DNA of 18,992 bases from BS750m-G62 sp964577175. Lineage in GTDB: Bacteria > Planctomycetota > Phycisphaerae > FEN-1346. The translations under genes were made by a program, and so were the position numbers. Of the stretch, positions 6,400 through 13,398 are shown in pieces (within the stretch, counting starts at the first letter, position 1; every line of letters begins with the position of its first letter). Location of the stretch: assembly GCA_964577175.1 (NCBI GenBank), contig CAZNYC010000079.1:1-18992 (forward strand), written 5' to 3'. The notes under the pieces were generated by a model. That model was given only the letters and a program-made list of their open reading frames with translations, made no database searches and was not told the origin of the DNA.

Positions 6400-7410
6400 A
6401 TGGCTGATGACGCCCTTACGCCGCTGACCGCCGCCGGACTCCTGGTCACCGACTGGTGCCCCGCCCGATGCCGGCACTGCTACGTCGGCGCCGGGCCGGA
6501 CCGGTCCGCCTGGATGTCCGTCGAGGCCGCGTCGGCCCACCTGGCGGCCCTCGCCCGCCTGGGCGTCCCGGCCGAGGGCATTCACATCGGCGGCGGCGAG
6601 CCGTTCGGCGACGCCGACCGTGTGCTGGCCATCGTTCGCGCGGCCGCAGACGCCGGCCTCGCCGGCATCGGCTACGTGGAAACGTGCGGGTTCTGGGCCA
6701 CCTCCGAGACGGTCGTCCGCGACCGCCTCCAGGCCCTGACCGAGGCAGGGATGCGGCAACTCGCGATCAGCGCCGACCCGTATCACCAGGAGTTCGTGCC
6801 GCCGGACCGCGTCCGACGGCTGTACGAGGTGGCCCGCTCGGTACTCGGCCCCGGCGGCGTCCGGGCCCGCCGGTGGAAATGGCTTCAGGCCCCCCGCGAC
6901 GTTTCCACCCTTTTAAACGACGAGCGACGGCGATTATTCAAGGAATTCCTCGCCCGGCACCCCGAACGGATGACCGGACGGGCCGCGGTGCACCTTGCGC
7001 CCCTCCTTAATCGCTCCCCGATGGAAGACGTACCGCCGAAAGCCTGCCGGGCATCGCTGCTCGAAAGCGGGCACGTCCACGTCCTGCCCGGCGGGGAGGT
7101 GTATCCCGGCACGTGTGCCGGCCTGGTGCTGGGGCGGGCGACGCCCGCCCGGCCGCTGGACGACCTCGTCCGCTCGTGGCGAGCGACCGCGTCGCCTCAC
7201 GTGGCCCGGCTCGTCTCGGGCGGCCCCAAGGCCCTCTTGCCCGAGGCCGAGCGGTCCGGCTTCGTGCCCGACCCCGCCGGCTACGCCGGCGCGTGTCACC
7301 TCTGCTGGAGCCTCCGCAGTCACCTGGTCCGTGCCGGCAAGGCGAGCGACGACCTCGGTCCCGCCGCCCTGTACGCCGAGGCGGGTGGCGAGCCGACACG
7401 GCGCGGTTAG
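6400..7410 (+). CDS. radical SAM protein with SPASM/twitch-like C-terminal cysteines
   Basis: A 336-residue iron-sulfur enzyme of unknown substrate. The SAM cluster motif is C20-PAR-C24-RH-C27, followed by GGGEPF (64-69), the glycine-rich SAM-binding segment. SADPYHQEFVPP (124-135) is a further distinctive block. The C-terminal part has C216, C239 in GGEVYPGTC and C299-x2-C302. These resemble the auxiliary 4Fe-4S ligands of SPASM or twitch domains, although the spacing does not match the classical SPASM pattern. Such domains are typical of peptide- or protein-modifying radical SAM enzymes, but no precursor peptide is visible nearby. I chose the ATG at 6400 because the SAM fold begins directly after it. 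The in-frame ATG at 6232 would add 56 residues of unlikely sequence upstream of the TATAAT. Confidence 0.85.
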   Translation: MADDALTPLTAAGLLVTDWCPARCRHCYVGAGPDRSAWMSVEAASAHLAALARLGVPAEGIHIGGGEPFGDADRVLAIVRAAADAGLAGIGYVETCGFWATSETVVRDRLQALTEAGMRQLAISADPYHQEFVPPDRVRRLYEVARSVLGPGGVRARRWKWLQAPRDVSTLLNDERRRLFKEFLARHPERMTGRAAVHLAPLLNRSPMEDVPPKACRASLLESGHVHVLPGGEVYPGTCAGLVLGRATPARPLDDLVRSWRATASPHVARLVSGGPKALLPEAERSGFVPDPAGYAGACHLCWSLRSHLVRAGKASDDLGPAALYAEAGGEPTRRG

Positions 7411-7431
7411 CATTACAACGCTGACCCGTGC

Positions 7432-7508
7432 GCGGCGGGTCTCCGCACCCGCCGCACAGGCCTGGAAAGGGCCTTTCGAGCGCGGTGGGTACTCCAGACC
7501 CACCGCGC
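7432..7508. terminator. two strong hairpins after the radical SAM gene
   Basis: Hairpin 1 is GCGGCGGGT (7432-7440) with ACCCGCCGC (7447-7455), loop 6. Hairpin 2 is GCGCGGTGGGT (7480-7490) with ACCCACCGCGC (7498-7508), loop 7. They start 22 nt past the stop codon. Neither has a T-run, so they may be terminators, mRNA-stabilising hairpins or copies of the short palindrome family seen elsewhere in the window. Confidence 0.5.
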
Positions 7509-7519
7509 AAACGGCCGAC

Positions 7520-7684
7520 TTAGAGCCTATCCGAATCACCCCTCGTCGGCCCGAGGCCGAGCGAGGCGGCCGCAGGCAAGGAGGGCGAAGCAGGCAACCC
7601 GTCTCCGGGTTGGCGATGCAGCCCGACGCCGTCTGCGGTCGCCGCAGCCGGCCGAAGCCAGAGGGTGATTCGGATAGGCTCTTA
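7520..7684. mobile_element. MITE-like element with 19-bp inverted ends and TTA duplication
   Basis: Perfect terminal inverted repeats GAGCCTATCCGAATCACCC (7523-7541) and GGGTGATTCGGATAGGCTC (7663-7681) enclose 121 bp of non-coding sequence. Direct TTA copies flank them at 7520-7522 and 7682-7684. An element of 159 bp with no open frame is the architecture of a miniature inverted-repeat element moved by a transposase elsewhere. A three-base TNA duplication is typical of some IS5-family subgroups; assigning it to them is inference. Confidence 0.85.
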
Positions 7685-7733
7685 GCGTTGCCGTGTTAGG
7701 CCGCGCCGAACGGCTCGGACGTTGCCTCCGCCG

Positions 7734-8072
7734 TCAGTCTGATTGCGTGGCCAGGGCGCCGGCGACGTCCGGGTAGATGCGGAACAGGCGGTTCAAGCGG
7801 GTGGTTTCGAGGATTTCGGTGAGGTGGTCGTGCGGCCCGGCCAGATGCAGGAACCCGCCTCGGCCCCGCGCCTTCAGATACGCCGTGATGAGGACACCGA
7901 GGGCATCGGAGCAGATGAAATCGGCCTGGCTCAGATCGCACACGATGCGGGTGTCGCCTCGCTCGACGGCCCCGAGAAGCGTCTCCCGCAACCCGGCCGA
8001 GGAGTTGATATCCGCCGACCCGCAGAGACGGATGATGCGGCAGTCGCCTTCGCGGCGTGTCTCGATATCCAT
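7734..8072 (-). CDS. STAS-domain anti-sigma factor antagonist (SpoIIAA/RsbV-like)
   Basis: A 112-residue single-domain STAS protein, the usual size for anti-sigma antagonists. In this family a conserved Ser is phosphorylated by the partner kinase; dephosphorylated antagonist binds the kinase and frees the sigma factor. The Ser is present as S55 in FICSDALGVLI, at the position of SpoIIAA Ser58, although the usual preceding Asp is Cys. Leu-rich C-terminal helices (RLNRLFRIYPDV) fit the fold. The ATG at 8072 has GGAGG just upstream, which selects it over the longer frame. It is the last gene of a three-gene minus-strand unit and follows the kinase gene by 59 nt. Confidence 0.85.
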   Translation of the reverse strand: MDIETRREGDCRIIRLCGSADINSSAGLRETLLGAVERGDTRIVCDLSQADFICSDALGVLITAYLKARGRGGFLHLAGPHDHLTEILETTRLNRLFRIYPDVAGALATQSD

Positions 8073-8131
8073 GGCGTCCTCCGGCACCGGTGGCCGGTTT
8101 GCCGCCCCGTTGCGGCGCGGGTTCCGGCCGG

Positions 8132-8569
8132 TCACGGTTGGCGTCGTTTGACCATCGACACCTGGTTCCCTTCGGGCGAGAACGCGACCTCGTCCATGTA
8201 ACACCGCATGAGCATGATGCCGCGACCGCACGGCCGCTCGAGGTTCTCGTCGGCCGTCGGGTCCGGCACGCTGCGCGGGTCGAAGCCGCCGCCCTCGTCC
8301 GCCACGCGGATCTCGACGCGTTCCGGCGACGCGCGGTACCACACGCGCACCGACCGGTTCGGGTCGAACGCGTTGCCGTGTTTCATGGCGTTGACGAGGG
8401 CCTCTTCGAGGGCGAGGCGAACCGCAAAGAGATGATCGTCGTCGTACCCGAGATCGCGGAGGTAGCCGAGGACCTCGCGTTCCACCTCGCGGACGACCGA
8501 GAGGTCCGTCGGCAGCACCCGCTCGGTCCAGTCGCCGAGGTCGTCGGTTTGGGGCGTTCCGGCGGGCAC
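8132..8569 (-). CDS. anti-sigma factor serine kinase (RsbW-like HATPase)
   Basis: A 145-residue GHKL ATPase of the anti-sigma kinase type. In the family it binds either a sigma factor or a STAS antagonist and phosphorylates the latter. The N box is EEALVNAMKHGN (55-66), the G1 box DEGGGFDP (91-98) and the G2 box GRGIMLM (115-121). Length and the absence of a sensor domain match RsbW/SpoIIAB-like proteins rather than full histidine kinases. The start is GTG at 8569, one base after the TAG of the upstream STAS gene, with GGAG 7 nt before it; this tight junction suggests translational coupling. Two STAS partners flank it, but no sigma factor or PP2C phosphatase is in the window. Confidence 0.9.
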   Translation of the reverse strand: MPAGTPQTDDLGDWTERVLPTDLSVVREVEREVLGYLRDLGYDDDHLFAVRLALEEALVNAMKHGNAFDPNRSVRVWYRASPERVEIRVADEGGGFDPRSVPDPTADENLERPCGRGIMLMRCYMDEVAFSPEGNQVSMVKRRQP

Positions 8570-8570
8570 G

Positions 8571-8942
8571 CTAACGCTCCGCGTCGTTCAGGAAACTGGC
8601 CAGCGCTTCCCGCTCGTGCTCGTAGATCCTGAAGAGTTTCTCCAGGTGCGTGATCCGGAACACCTCGAAGATCTGGGGATGGATGTCCGCCAGCCGCATC
8701 TCCCCGCCGGACTCCGCCAATCGCTTGTGCACCTGGATCAACTTCCCGAGGGCCAGGCTCGTCAGGTGCTTGACACCGAGGAAACTCAGGACGATCCGCT
8801 GCCCGGGCACCTCCGCCAGGGCCAAGAGTTCCTGCCCCAGCACCTCCACCTCCCGCTCGTCGCGGATGGCGCTCGTCCGCAGGCGGACCACCTTGACGCC
8901 GTGGTGTTCGGTGACGTGGACGATTTCGTTGGTTTCGGCCAT
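8571..8942 (-). CDS. STAS-domain anti-sigma factor antagonist, first gene of the operon
   Basis: A 123-residue STAS protein paralogous to the one at 7734-8072. The likely phosphorylated Ser is S62 in HLTSLALGKLI. The C-terminus (HLEKLFRIYEHEREAL) matches the RLFRIY segment of the other copy. It begins at ATG 8942 with GAGGG 4 nt upstream and stops one base before the kinase start. Which of the two antagonists the kinase prefers cannot be told from sequence. Expression is probably driven by the promoter at 8969-8997. Confidence 0.88.
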   Translation of the reverse strand: MAETNEIVHVTEHHGVKVVRLRTSAIRDEREVEVLGQELLALAEVPGQRIVLSFLGVKHLTSLALGKLIQVHKRLAESGGEMRLADIHPQIFEVFRITHLEKLFRIYEHEREALASFLNDAER

Positions 8943-8968
8943 GGGACCCTCAGCGTAGTGTCGAGATT

Positions 8969-8997
8969 ATCGTAGATACGCCCTCGGCGGGTGTCAA
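8969..8997 (-). promoter_or_regulatory. promoter of the STAS-kinase-STAS operon
   Basis: On the minus strand a perfect TTGACA (8997-8992) is followed after 17 nt by TACGAT (8974-8969, 4/6). Transcription would start near 8962, about 20 nt before the ATG. Placement and spacing fit a housekeeping sigma70 promoter rather than autoregulation by an alternative sigma. Confidence 0.6.
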
Positions 8998-9095
8998 CCG
9001 TTTTCGCACGAAGCCGCCCGCGCAGCGCTGCACGGTGGGCCTCCGTACCCGCCGCGACGACGCCGGCACGAACACCGCCGCGCACACGCCGCCCG

Positions 9096-10847
9096 TCATC
9101 GCGCCACCCATGCCCGTGCAGCGAGGACAAGCAGGACGAGGGCGACGGCCCACGGCCAGGCGTCGGCGAGGGTCGCCTCTCGCCGGGCCTCGATGGACGC
9201 CTCGATCGCCTCGATGGCCGCCTGCGAATCGTCTCGCCCGGACCCCGCCTGGAACCCCTCGCCTGAGCCGATGAAACTGACGTTCGCCCCGTAGGCCGCC
9301 AAGGTACCCGGTGTGTCGGGCAATCGCCCTTCGCGGCGAACCACGTCGGCGGGGCCGTCCGTCCCGTACCTCACCGCCTCATCCACGCGGCTTCGGTACG
9401 CCCGAAGCCACGAGACCGCCCGCGTCCAGAAGACGGGGAACGACGCTCGCCGGGGCCAGTCCGTCGCGGCCACGTCGAACAGGACCGCCAGCCGCTTGGC
9501 GCCCCCCTGCGTCCACGTGACGATGAGCGGCGCCTCGCGCGTCCCAACGAGGACGCGTGCCTCCGGGGCCAGGTCATAGTGCGGCACGCGGTCGATGCGC
9601 GGCGGGGCCAGGTAGAGCGCGTCGGCCAACGGATGGTCCTCGGCAACGTGCCATTCGGCCGCCACCGTCCCCTCCCCCGGCCGGACGGGCCCAGCGGCGT
9701 CCGGCGGGGCGATCACGGCGGCCGGCCGCGGCCAGTCGGCAGGGATCCCGGCCCGATACGCAACCAGCACGTCCGTCTCGTCCGGCGTCGGTGCGGAGGG
9801 AGGCAGGACCTCCGTCACGTCCACGTCGGCCGACGCCTCCAAGGCACGGCGCATGACGGCCGGCGCCTCGCCTACAAGCAATACGCGCAACGGTTCCGCG
9901 CTGGGACGATCACCGTACGCCCGGTTGTCTTCGGGGAACCCGTCGCCCGGTCCTTCGAGCCAGACGACCGACGGGAAACCGCCCTGCAGAACCTCGGGCG
10001 CCAGGACGCGCTCCACTCGCTCGCCCGGCGAAAGGAAGCCTTCAATCTCGAACGTCGGGGCGCCCCCCGCCCGAACATCGCGGTAGAGCCGAAGCGCATA
10101 CGGTCCCGGAGCCGCCTCGGCGGCACGGGCCGTAACGAGCAGCCAGCGACCTGGCTCCTCAGCCCCTCCTTTTTTCCTCCGGCCGCACACGCGCTCCAAA
10201 CCCGCATTCCGCGTCGGTCCGCCCGTGGCCAGCACGTAGACGTTTCCCGGCAGCGGCTCATCCGGCGCCACGTCCGTCACCAGCAGGATGGGCTGCTGCG
10301 GACGGCGCCCCGCCTCGGCCGCCGTGGGCTGCCACACGTCCTCGGACGCCGGCAGCGCCCGGGCCGTAAACCCGTACCAGTCCAGGAGGTCGTCGGCGGC
10401 CATCCGCTCGGCGCGGACCACGCCTTCCGGACCGGGGACGTGCACGACGCGCAGCGGCGCGCTCCCGACCCCCTCCAGGACACCGGCGAGCATCCGGTGA
10501 GCGTCTTTCCAGCGGAGGCCTTCCGGCCCGTCCGACGGCATCTCCATGCTGGCCGTCCGGTCGAGGACCACCGTCGCAACGGGTTCGAGAGGACGGTTCG
10601 TGCGGAAGGCGGGGCGGGCGCAGGCGAGAATCACGAAGAGGATGCAAGAGGCGTCGAGCCACAGGAGCGGGTCCTCGAGCCGCAGGCGGGCCGTCGGTCG
10701 GCCCGCCGCACCGCCCGAGAGGGCGCGGCGCCACAGCACGAGGGAGCCGACGGTCACCCGCCGGCCGCGGGGCGCCAGCAGGCCCCACAGCAGCAGCGCG
10801 GGCACCACGACCAGCCCCAGCAGCCACCACGGTGCAAGGAAGGTCAT
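9096..10847 (-). CDS. BatA-like membrane protein with degenerate VWA domain
   Basis: A 583-residue inner-membrane protein. It opens with FLAPWWLLGL, the hallmark of the BatA/aerotolerance N-terminal domain. Membrane helices lie at about 5-24 and 61-80, and one more at the C-terminus (565-581). A von Willebrand A segment follows with VVLDRTASME (93-102); the metal-site motif DxSxS is DRTAS (D96, T98, S100), a conservative change. The middle (about 320-400) resembles the GATase-like portion common in planctomycetal versions. The ATG has GAGGG 7 nt before it. Such genes usually sit beside a MoxR ATPase and a DUF58 protein; neither is seen here. The role is probably scaffolding in the envelope, but the function of the family is poorly known. 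Confidence 0.8.
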   Translation of the reverse strand: MTFLAPWWLLGLVVVPALLLWGLLAPRGRRVTVGSLVLWRRALSGGAAGRPTARLRLEDPLLWLDASCILFVILACARPAFRTNRPLEPVATVVLDRTASMEMPSDGPEGLRWKDAHRMLAGVLEGVGSAPLRVVHVPGPEGVVRAERMAADDLLDWYGFTARALPASEDVWQPTAAEAGRRPQQPILLVTDVAPDEPLPGNVYVLATGGPTRNAGLERVCGRRKKGGAEEPGRWLLVTARAAEAAPGPYALRLYRDVRAGGAPTFEIEGFLSPGERVERVLAPEVLQGGFPSVVWLEGPGDGFPEDNRAYGDRPSAEPLRVLLVGEAPAVMRRALEASADVDVTEVLPPSAPTPDETDVLVAYRAGIPADWPRPAAVIAPPDAAGPVRPGEGTVAAEWHVAEDHPLADALYLAPPRIDRVPHYDLAPEARVLVGTREAPLIVTWTQGGAKRLAVLFDVAATDWPRRASFPVFWTRAVSWLRAYRSRVDEAVRYGTDGPADVVRREGRLPDTPGTLAAYGANVSFIGSGEGFQAGSGRDDSQAAIEAIEASIEARREATLADAWPWAVALVLLVLAARAWVAR

Positions 10848-10885
10848 TCGGGGCCCTCAGGCTGCACACGTGAACCAACCACGGT

Positions 10886-11021
10886 TGTCATTCTCAGGAG
10901 GCCGCAAGGCCGACGAAGAATCTCGCCTTGGTCGTTGCCGTTACGCGAATCGCACGGCGAGATTCCTCACTCCGCTCGGAGTACAGCGCTTCGGCTCCGC
11001 AGCCGGCGCCTCAGAATGACA
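10886..11021. repeat. dispersed palindromic element, copy B (expanded)
   Basis: Begins TGTCATTCTCAGG and ends CCTCAGAATGACA (11009-11021), with the inner GACGAAGAATCTCGCC arm. At 136 bp it is longer than the others: the loop differs and the right arm has about 40 extra bases. It lies between two codirectional minus-strand genes, upstream of the BatA-like gene. Confidence 0.85.
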
Positions 11022-11054
11022 CTGACGTCCAGCGCACCCGCATATGGGCCGCCG

Positions 11055-11594
11055 CTACAGGTGATCCTCCTCGGCCTCGATGCGGACGCACTTCGTCAGC
11101 AGCAGGTAGTTCCGGTTGCCGTAGACCGTCACGACGCCGGACACGCGCCAGCGGGCGAACCGGGTGCCGTGGGCGGTCCGCTCCTCCAGGAACTCGCGCC
11201 ACGAATTCTCGAGCAGGTGCATGGGCGGGGTGCCGGCGTCGAAGACGAAGATCGACCGGCCGATCTTGTCGGTTTCGAGCCGGCCCTCGCGGTTGAACAG
11301 CCGCTTGCCCTCGGCCAGCAGGTTCGAGGGGGCCGCCCGGCGCGGCGCCTCGCCCGGCTTGAACGGGTCGTCGTCCACTTCCGGGATCGGCGGGATGTCG
11401 ACGTCCGGCAGCGTGGGCGGCGGGGCGATGTCCGGCACCTCCGTCGCCTTGGGCGCCTCTTCCTGCCGCGGCTTCGCCGGCACGGCTTCCTGGGGCGCCC
11501 CCTCCTCCGTCGCGGCGTGGACGACCACCACGCCGACCGCGGCGGCCGCGGCGGCGGCCAGGCCGAGCAGGCATAACAGTCCGGCCCGTTTCAT
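11055..11594 (-). CDS. small secreted or membrane-anchored protein, unknown function
   Basis: A 179-residue protein I do not recognise. Residues 1-27 are a signal peptide or membrane anchor with an Ala/Val-rich core. Residues 33-90 form a Pro- and acid-rich linker (DIAPPPTLPDVDIPPIPEVD). A compact C-terminal domain (91-179) carries SNLLAEGKRLFNREG, IGRSIFVFDAG, HLLENSWREFLE and a beta-rich block RWRVSGVVTVYGNRNYLLLTK. The last block could form an OB-like barrel, but that is a guess. Similar modules appear in Planctomycetota as I recall. The ATG has AAGGAG 8 nt upstream. The gene lies 120 nt downstream of the PDZ protein gene in the same direction, so co-transcription is plausible. Confidence 0.7.
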   Translation of the reverse strand: MKRAGLLCLLGLAAAAAAAVGVVVVHAATEEGAPQEAVPAKPRQEEAPKATEVPDIAPPPTLPDVDIPPIPEVDDDPFKPGEAPRRAAPSNLLAEGKRLFNREGRLETDKIGRSIFVFDAGTPPMHLLENSWREFLEERTAHGTRFARWRVSGVVTVYGNRNYLLLTKCVRIEAEEDHL

Positions 11595-11647
11595 GACGCG
11601 TCTCCTTCACTCGGTGGGTCGGGTGGCTGTAGACCCGCACCGCGTGC

Positions 11648-11671
11648 CACGGCCGGCCTTGCCCGGCCGTG
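11648..11671. repeat. short dispersed hairpin (CACGGCCGG type), copy 1
   Basis: CACGGCCGG (11648-11656) pairs with CCGGCCGTG (11663-11671) around a CCTTGC loop. A near-identical hairpin occurs at 15506-15529. It lies between the PDZ and small secreted protein genes. Confidence 0.6.
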
Positions 11672-11714
11672 CGTCCCGTTCCCGGCCATCATGGCATCCG
11701 GGCGGCGCTTGCTG

Positions 11715-13256
11715 TCAGCGGTCACCCTGCTCCATCCGCTCTTCCATGCGATCGAGGCGCCGTTCGATGCGCTCGAGGCGTTCGAGGATTCGGTCGAGCG
11801 CCTCGCCTTCCCCCTCCGGACGGGGCGGCCGCGCCTCGGGAAGCCCGCGCTCTTCGCGGAACCGGCGGGCCCACTCCTCCATCTGCGGACGGAGACGTTC
11901 CAGGTACTCCCGCAGGTTCGGCATCTCGCCGCCGAAGAGGTCATCGAAGGACGGCATGCCCTCCGGCTCGCGTGCCTCGCCCTCCTGCCCCGGCCGGCGG
12001 CCGAGGGTCACCTCCGTCTCGCGCCGTTTGCCCATCCGATAGTAGACCACGTGGATGCGGTCGCCGGGCTTCCGGTCGCCGAGAATCTCGACGAGTTGGT
12101 CCACGCGGTCGATATTGGTGTCGCCGATGCGGACGATGACGTCGCCCGGCTTCAGGCCGGCCTTGGCGGCGGGGCTGTCGTCGGTCAGGCTGTTGATGAG
12201 GACGCCCTTGTCGGTGCCGGCGATTTCGCGGATGTCGTCGTTCAGGGGGGCGGCCAGGACGCCGAGGAACCCCGCCGGCCGCTCGTCGCGTTCGGCCTCT
12301 TCGGCGTCGGCGGGCTCGCGTGCTTCGCGTTCGGCGCGTTCAGCGCGTTCGCGCTCTTCGCGCTCAGCCCGTTTGCGTTCGGCGCGCTCGCGTTCGGCGC
12401 GCTCGCGCCGGCGTGCTTCGCGTTCCCGCGCCTCGGCCTGCTCGCGCTCGCGGGCTTCGGCCTCTTCGCGCTGGCGCGGCTCGGGCCGGGCGCGCGCTTC
12501 GATGCCCATGTCCCCGCGGCCGGCGAGGGGGACCGTCGCCTCGATCTTCGCCTTGGGCCGATGCCACTCGATGCGGACGCGGCTGCCGGGCTCGCGGCGC
12601 GTGACGTGCTCGATGAGGTCGTCGGGCGAGCCGACCTCTTTACCGTCGATGGCCGTGATGACGTCCCCCATGCGCAGGCCCACGTACTCGGCGGGGCTCC
12701 CGCCGACGGTGCCCATCACCGCGACGCCGGCATCGACGCCGACCTTACGGGCCAGGTCGTCGGTCAATTCGGTGATGCGGACGCCGAGGGCGGCCTGGCC
12801 GGGCGCGTCCTCGCCTTCGCGGCGGCCCTCGGGGGACGCCTGGAGACGGATCCGCGCCTTGCCCTGGCCGAGTTGGATGGCGTCGCCGGGGTCCATCTCC
12901 TTTCCGTTCACCCACATGCGAACGCGCGGCTCGCCGCCCGGCCGGTCGGGCTTCACCTCGACGCGGGTGTGCGTGCGGGCGCCGGCCTTCTTGCCGCCCA
13001 TACCCGCGTCGGGGTCGGCGATCGACTCGGCCTCGAGACGCCCGACCGTGCCGGCGGGCACCGGGTCGCCCGGCTGGACCTCTTCCCCATTCACCCACAT
13101 GCGGACCTTCGCTTCCTGCCCGGCGCCGGCGGCGTTCATCTCGACCCGGACCTCGTTTCGCCCGTCGGCCTTCTCCTGTTCCGCCCGTGCCGGCGCTGCA
13201 ATCGCAACCACCAGGGCGACGAGGACCAGTGTCACACAGAACCGTGTTCGCGTCAT
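11715..13256 (-). CDS. secreted two-PDZ protein without protease domain
   Basis: A 513-residue exported protein. A signal peptide ends near residue 25 (PARA-EQ). Two short repeats with VRMWVNG (51-57 and 112-118) follow, each continuing G/K-E-x-x-PGD. PDZ1 spans about 157-245 (LGVRI...GLRMGDVITAIDG), then a coil of about 60 residues very rich in Arg, Glu and Ala (262-325). PDZ2 is about 328-420 (AGFLGVL...GLKPGDVIVRIGD). A further charged helix fills 450-510. There is no trypsin-like catalytic domain, so it is not a DegP-type protease; it more likely binds protein tails as an envelope adaptor. The start at 13256 has AAGGAG 7 nt upstream and a signal peptide directly after. The long upstream extension of the frame lacks both. 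Confidence 0.82.
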   Translation of the reverse strand: MTRTRFCVTLVLVALVVAIAAPARAEQEKADGRNEVRVEMNAAGAGQEAKVRMWVNGEEVQPGDPVPAGTVGRLEAESIADPDAGMGGKKAGARTHTRVEVKPDRPGGEPRVRMWVNGKEMDPGDAIQLGQGKARIRLQASPEGRREGEDAPGQAALGVRITELTDDLARKVGVDAGVAVMGTVGGSPAEYVGLRMGDVITAIDGKEVGSPDDLIEHVTRREPGSRVRIEWHRPKAKIEATVPLAGRGDMGIEARARPEPRQREEAEAREREQAEAREREARRRERAERERAERKRAEREERERAERAEREAREPADAEEAERDERPAGFLGVLAAPLNDDIREIAGTDKGVLINSLTDDSPAAKAGLKPGDVIVRIGDTNIDRVDQLVEILGDRKPGDRIHVVYYRMGKRRETEVTLGRRPGQEGEAREPEGMPSFDDLFGGEMPNLREYLERLRPQMEEWARRFREERGLPEARPPRPEGEGEALDRILERLERIERRLDRMEERMEQGDR

Positions 13257-13290
13257 GGCCTGCTCCTTTCTTCTCGCTCGAGTGACTACC

Positions 13291-13318
13291 ATGATACCGT
13301 ACGCGGCCGCCCGCGCAA
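13291..13318 (-). promoter_or_regulatory. possible promoter of the PDZ protein gene
   Basis: Minus strand: TTGCGC (13318-13313, matching the TTG) and TATCAT (13296-13291), 16-nt spacer, the same -10 as the SDR promoter. Expected start near 13284, leaving a leader of about 28 nt that holds AAAGGAG. Confidence 0.4.
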
Positions 13319-13354
13319 ACCCGCTTTTATATAGCCGGGGCCGGCGGCAGCGGC

Positions 13355-13360
13355 TATAAT
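13355..13360 (+). promoter_or_regulatory. -10 element before the lipid kinase gene
   Basis: A perfect TATAAT, 38 nt before the ATG at 13399, with no convincing -35 at 16-18 nt. Transcription would start near 13367 and include GGAGGG at 13382-13387. Confidence 0.4.
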
Positions 13361-13398
13361 CTGCCGTTTCGACAGCGGCGTGGAGGGACGCATCGCGC

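Noticed and set aside
12280..12475. Tandem repeat array or CRISPR-like pattern
   Set aside because: The near-repetitive GCGTTCGC-type units have no constant repeat and spacer lengths and stay in frame, encoding an Arg/Glu/Ala coiled coil.
11715..13256. DegP/HtrA protease
   Set aside because: Two PDZ domains are present but there is no trypsin-like domain and no GNSGG catalytic motif.
11691..13334. Long plus-strand frames across the PDZ protein
   Set aside because: Their low-complexity Phe/Ala/Leu and Ser/Arg sequences are the antisense reading of the Arg/Glu coil and PDZ domains. The minus-strand protein has a signal peptide, ribosome site and recognisable domains.
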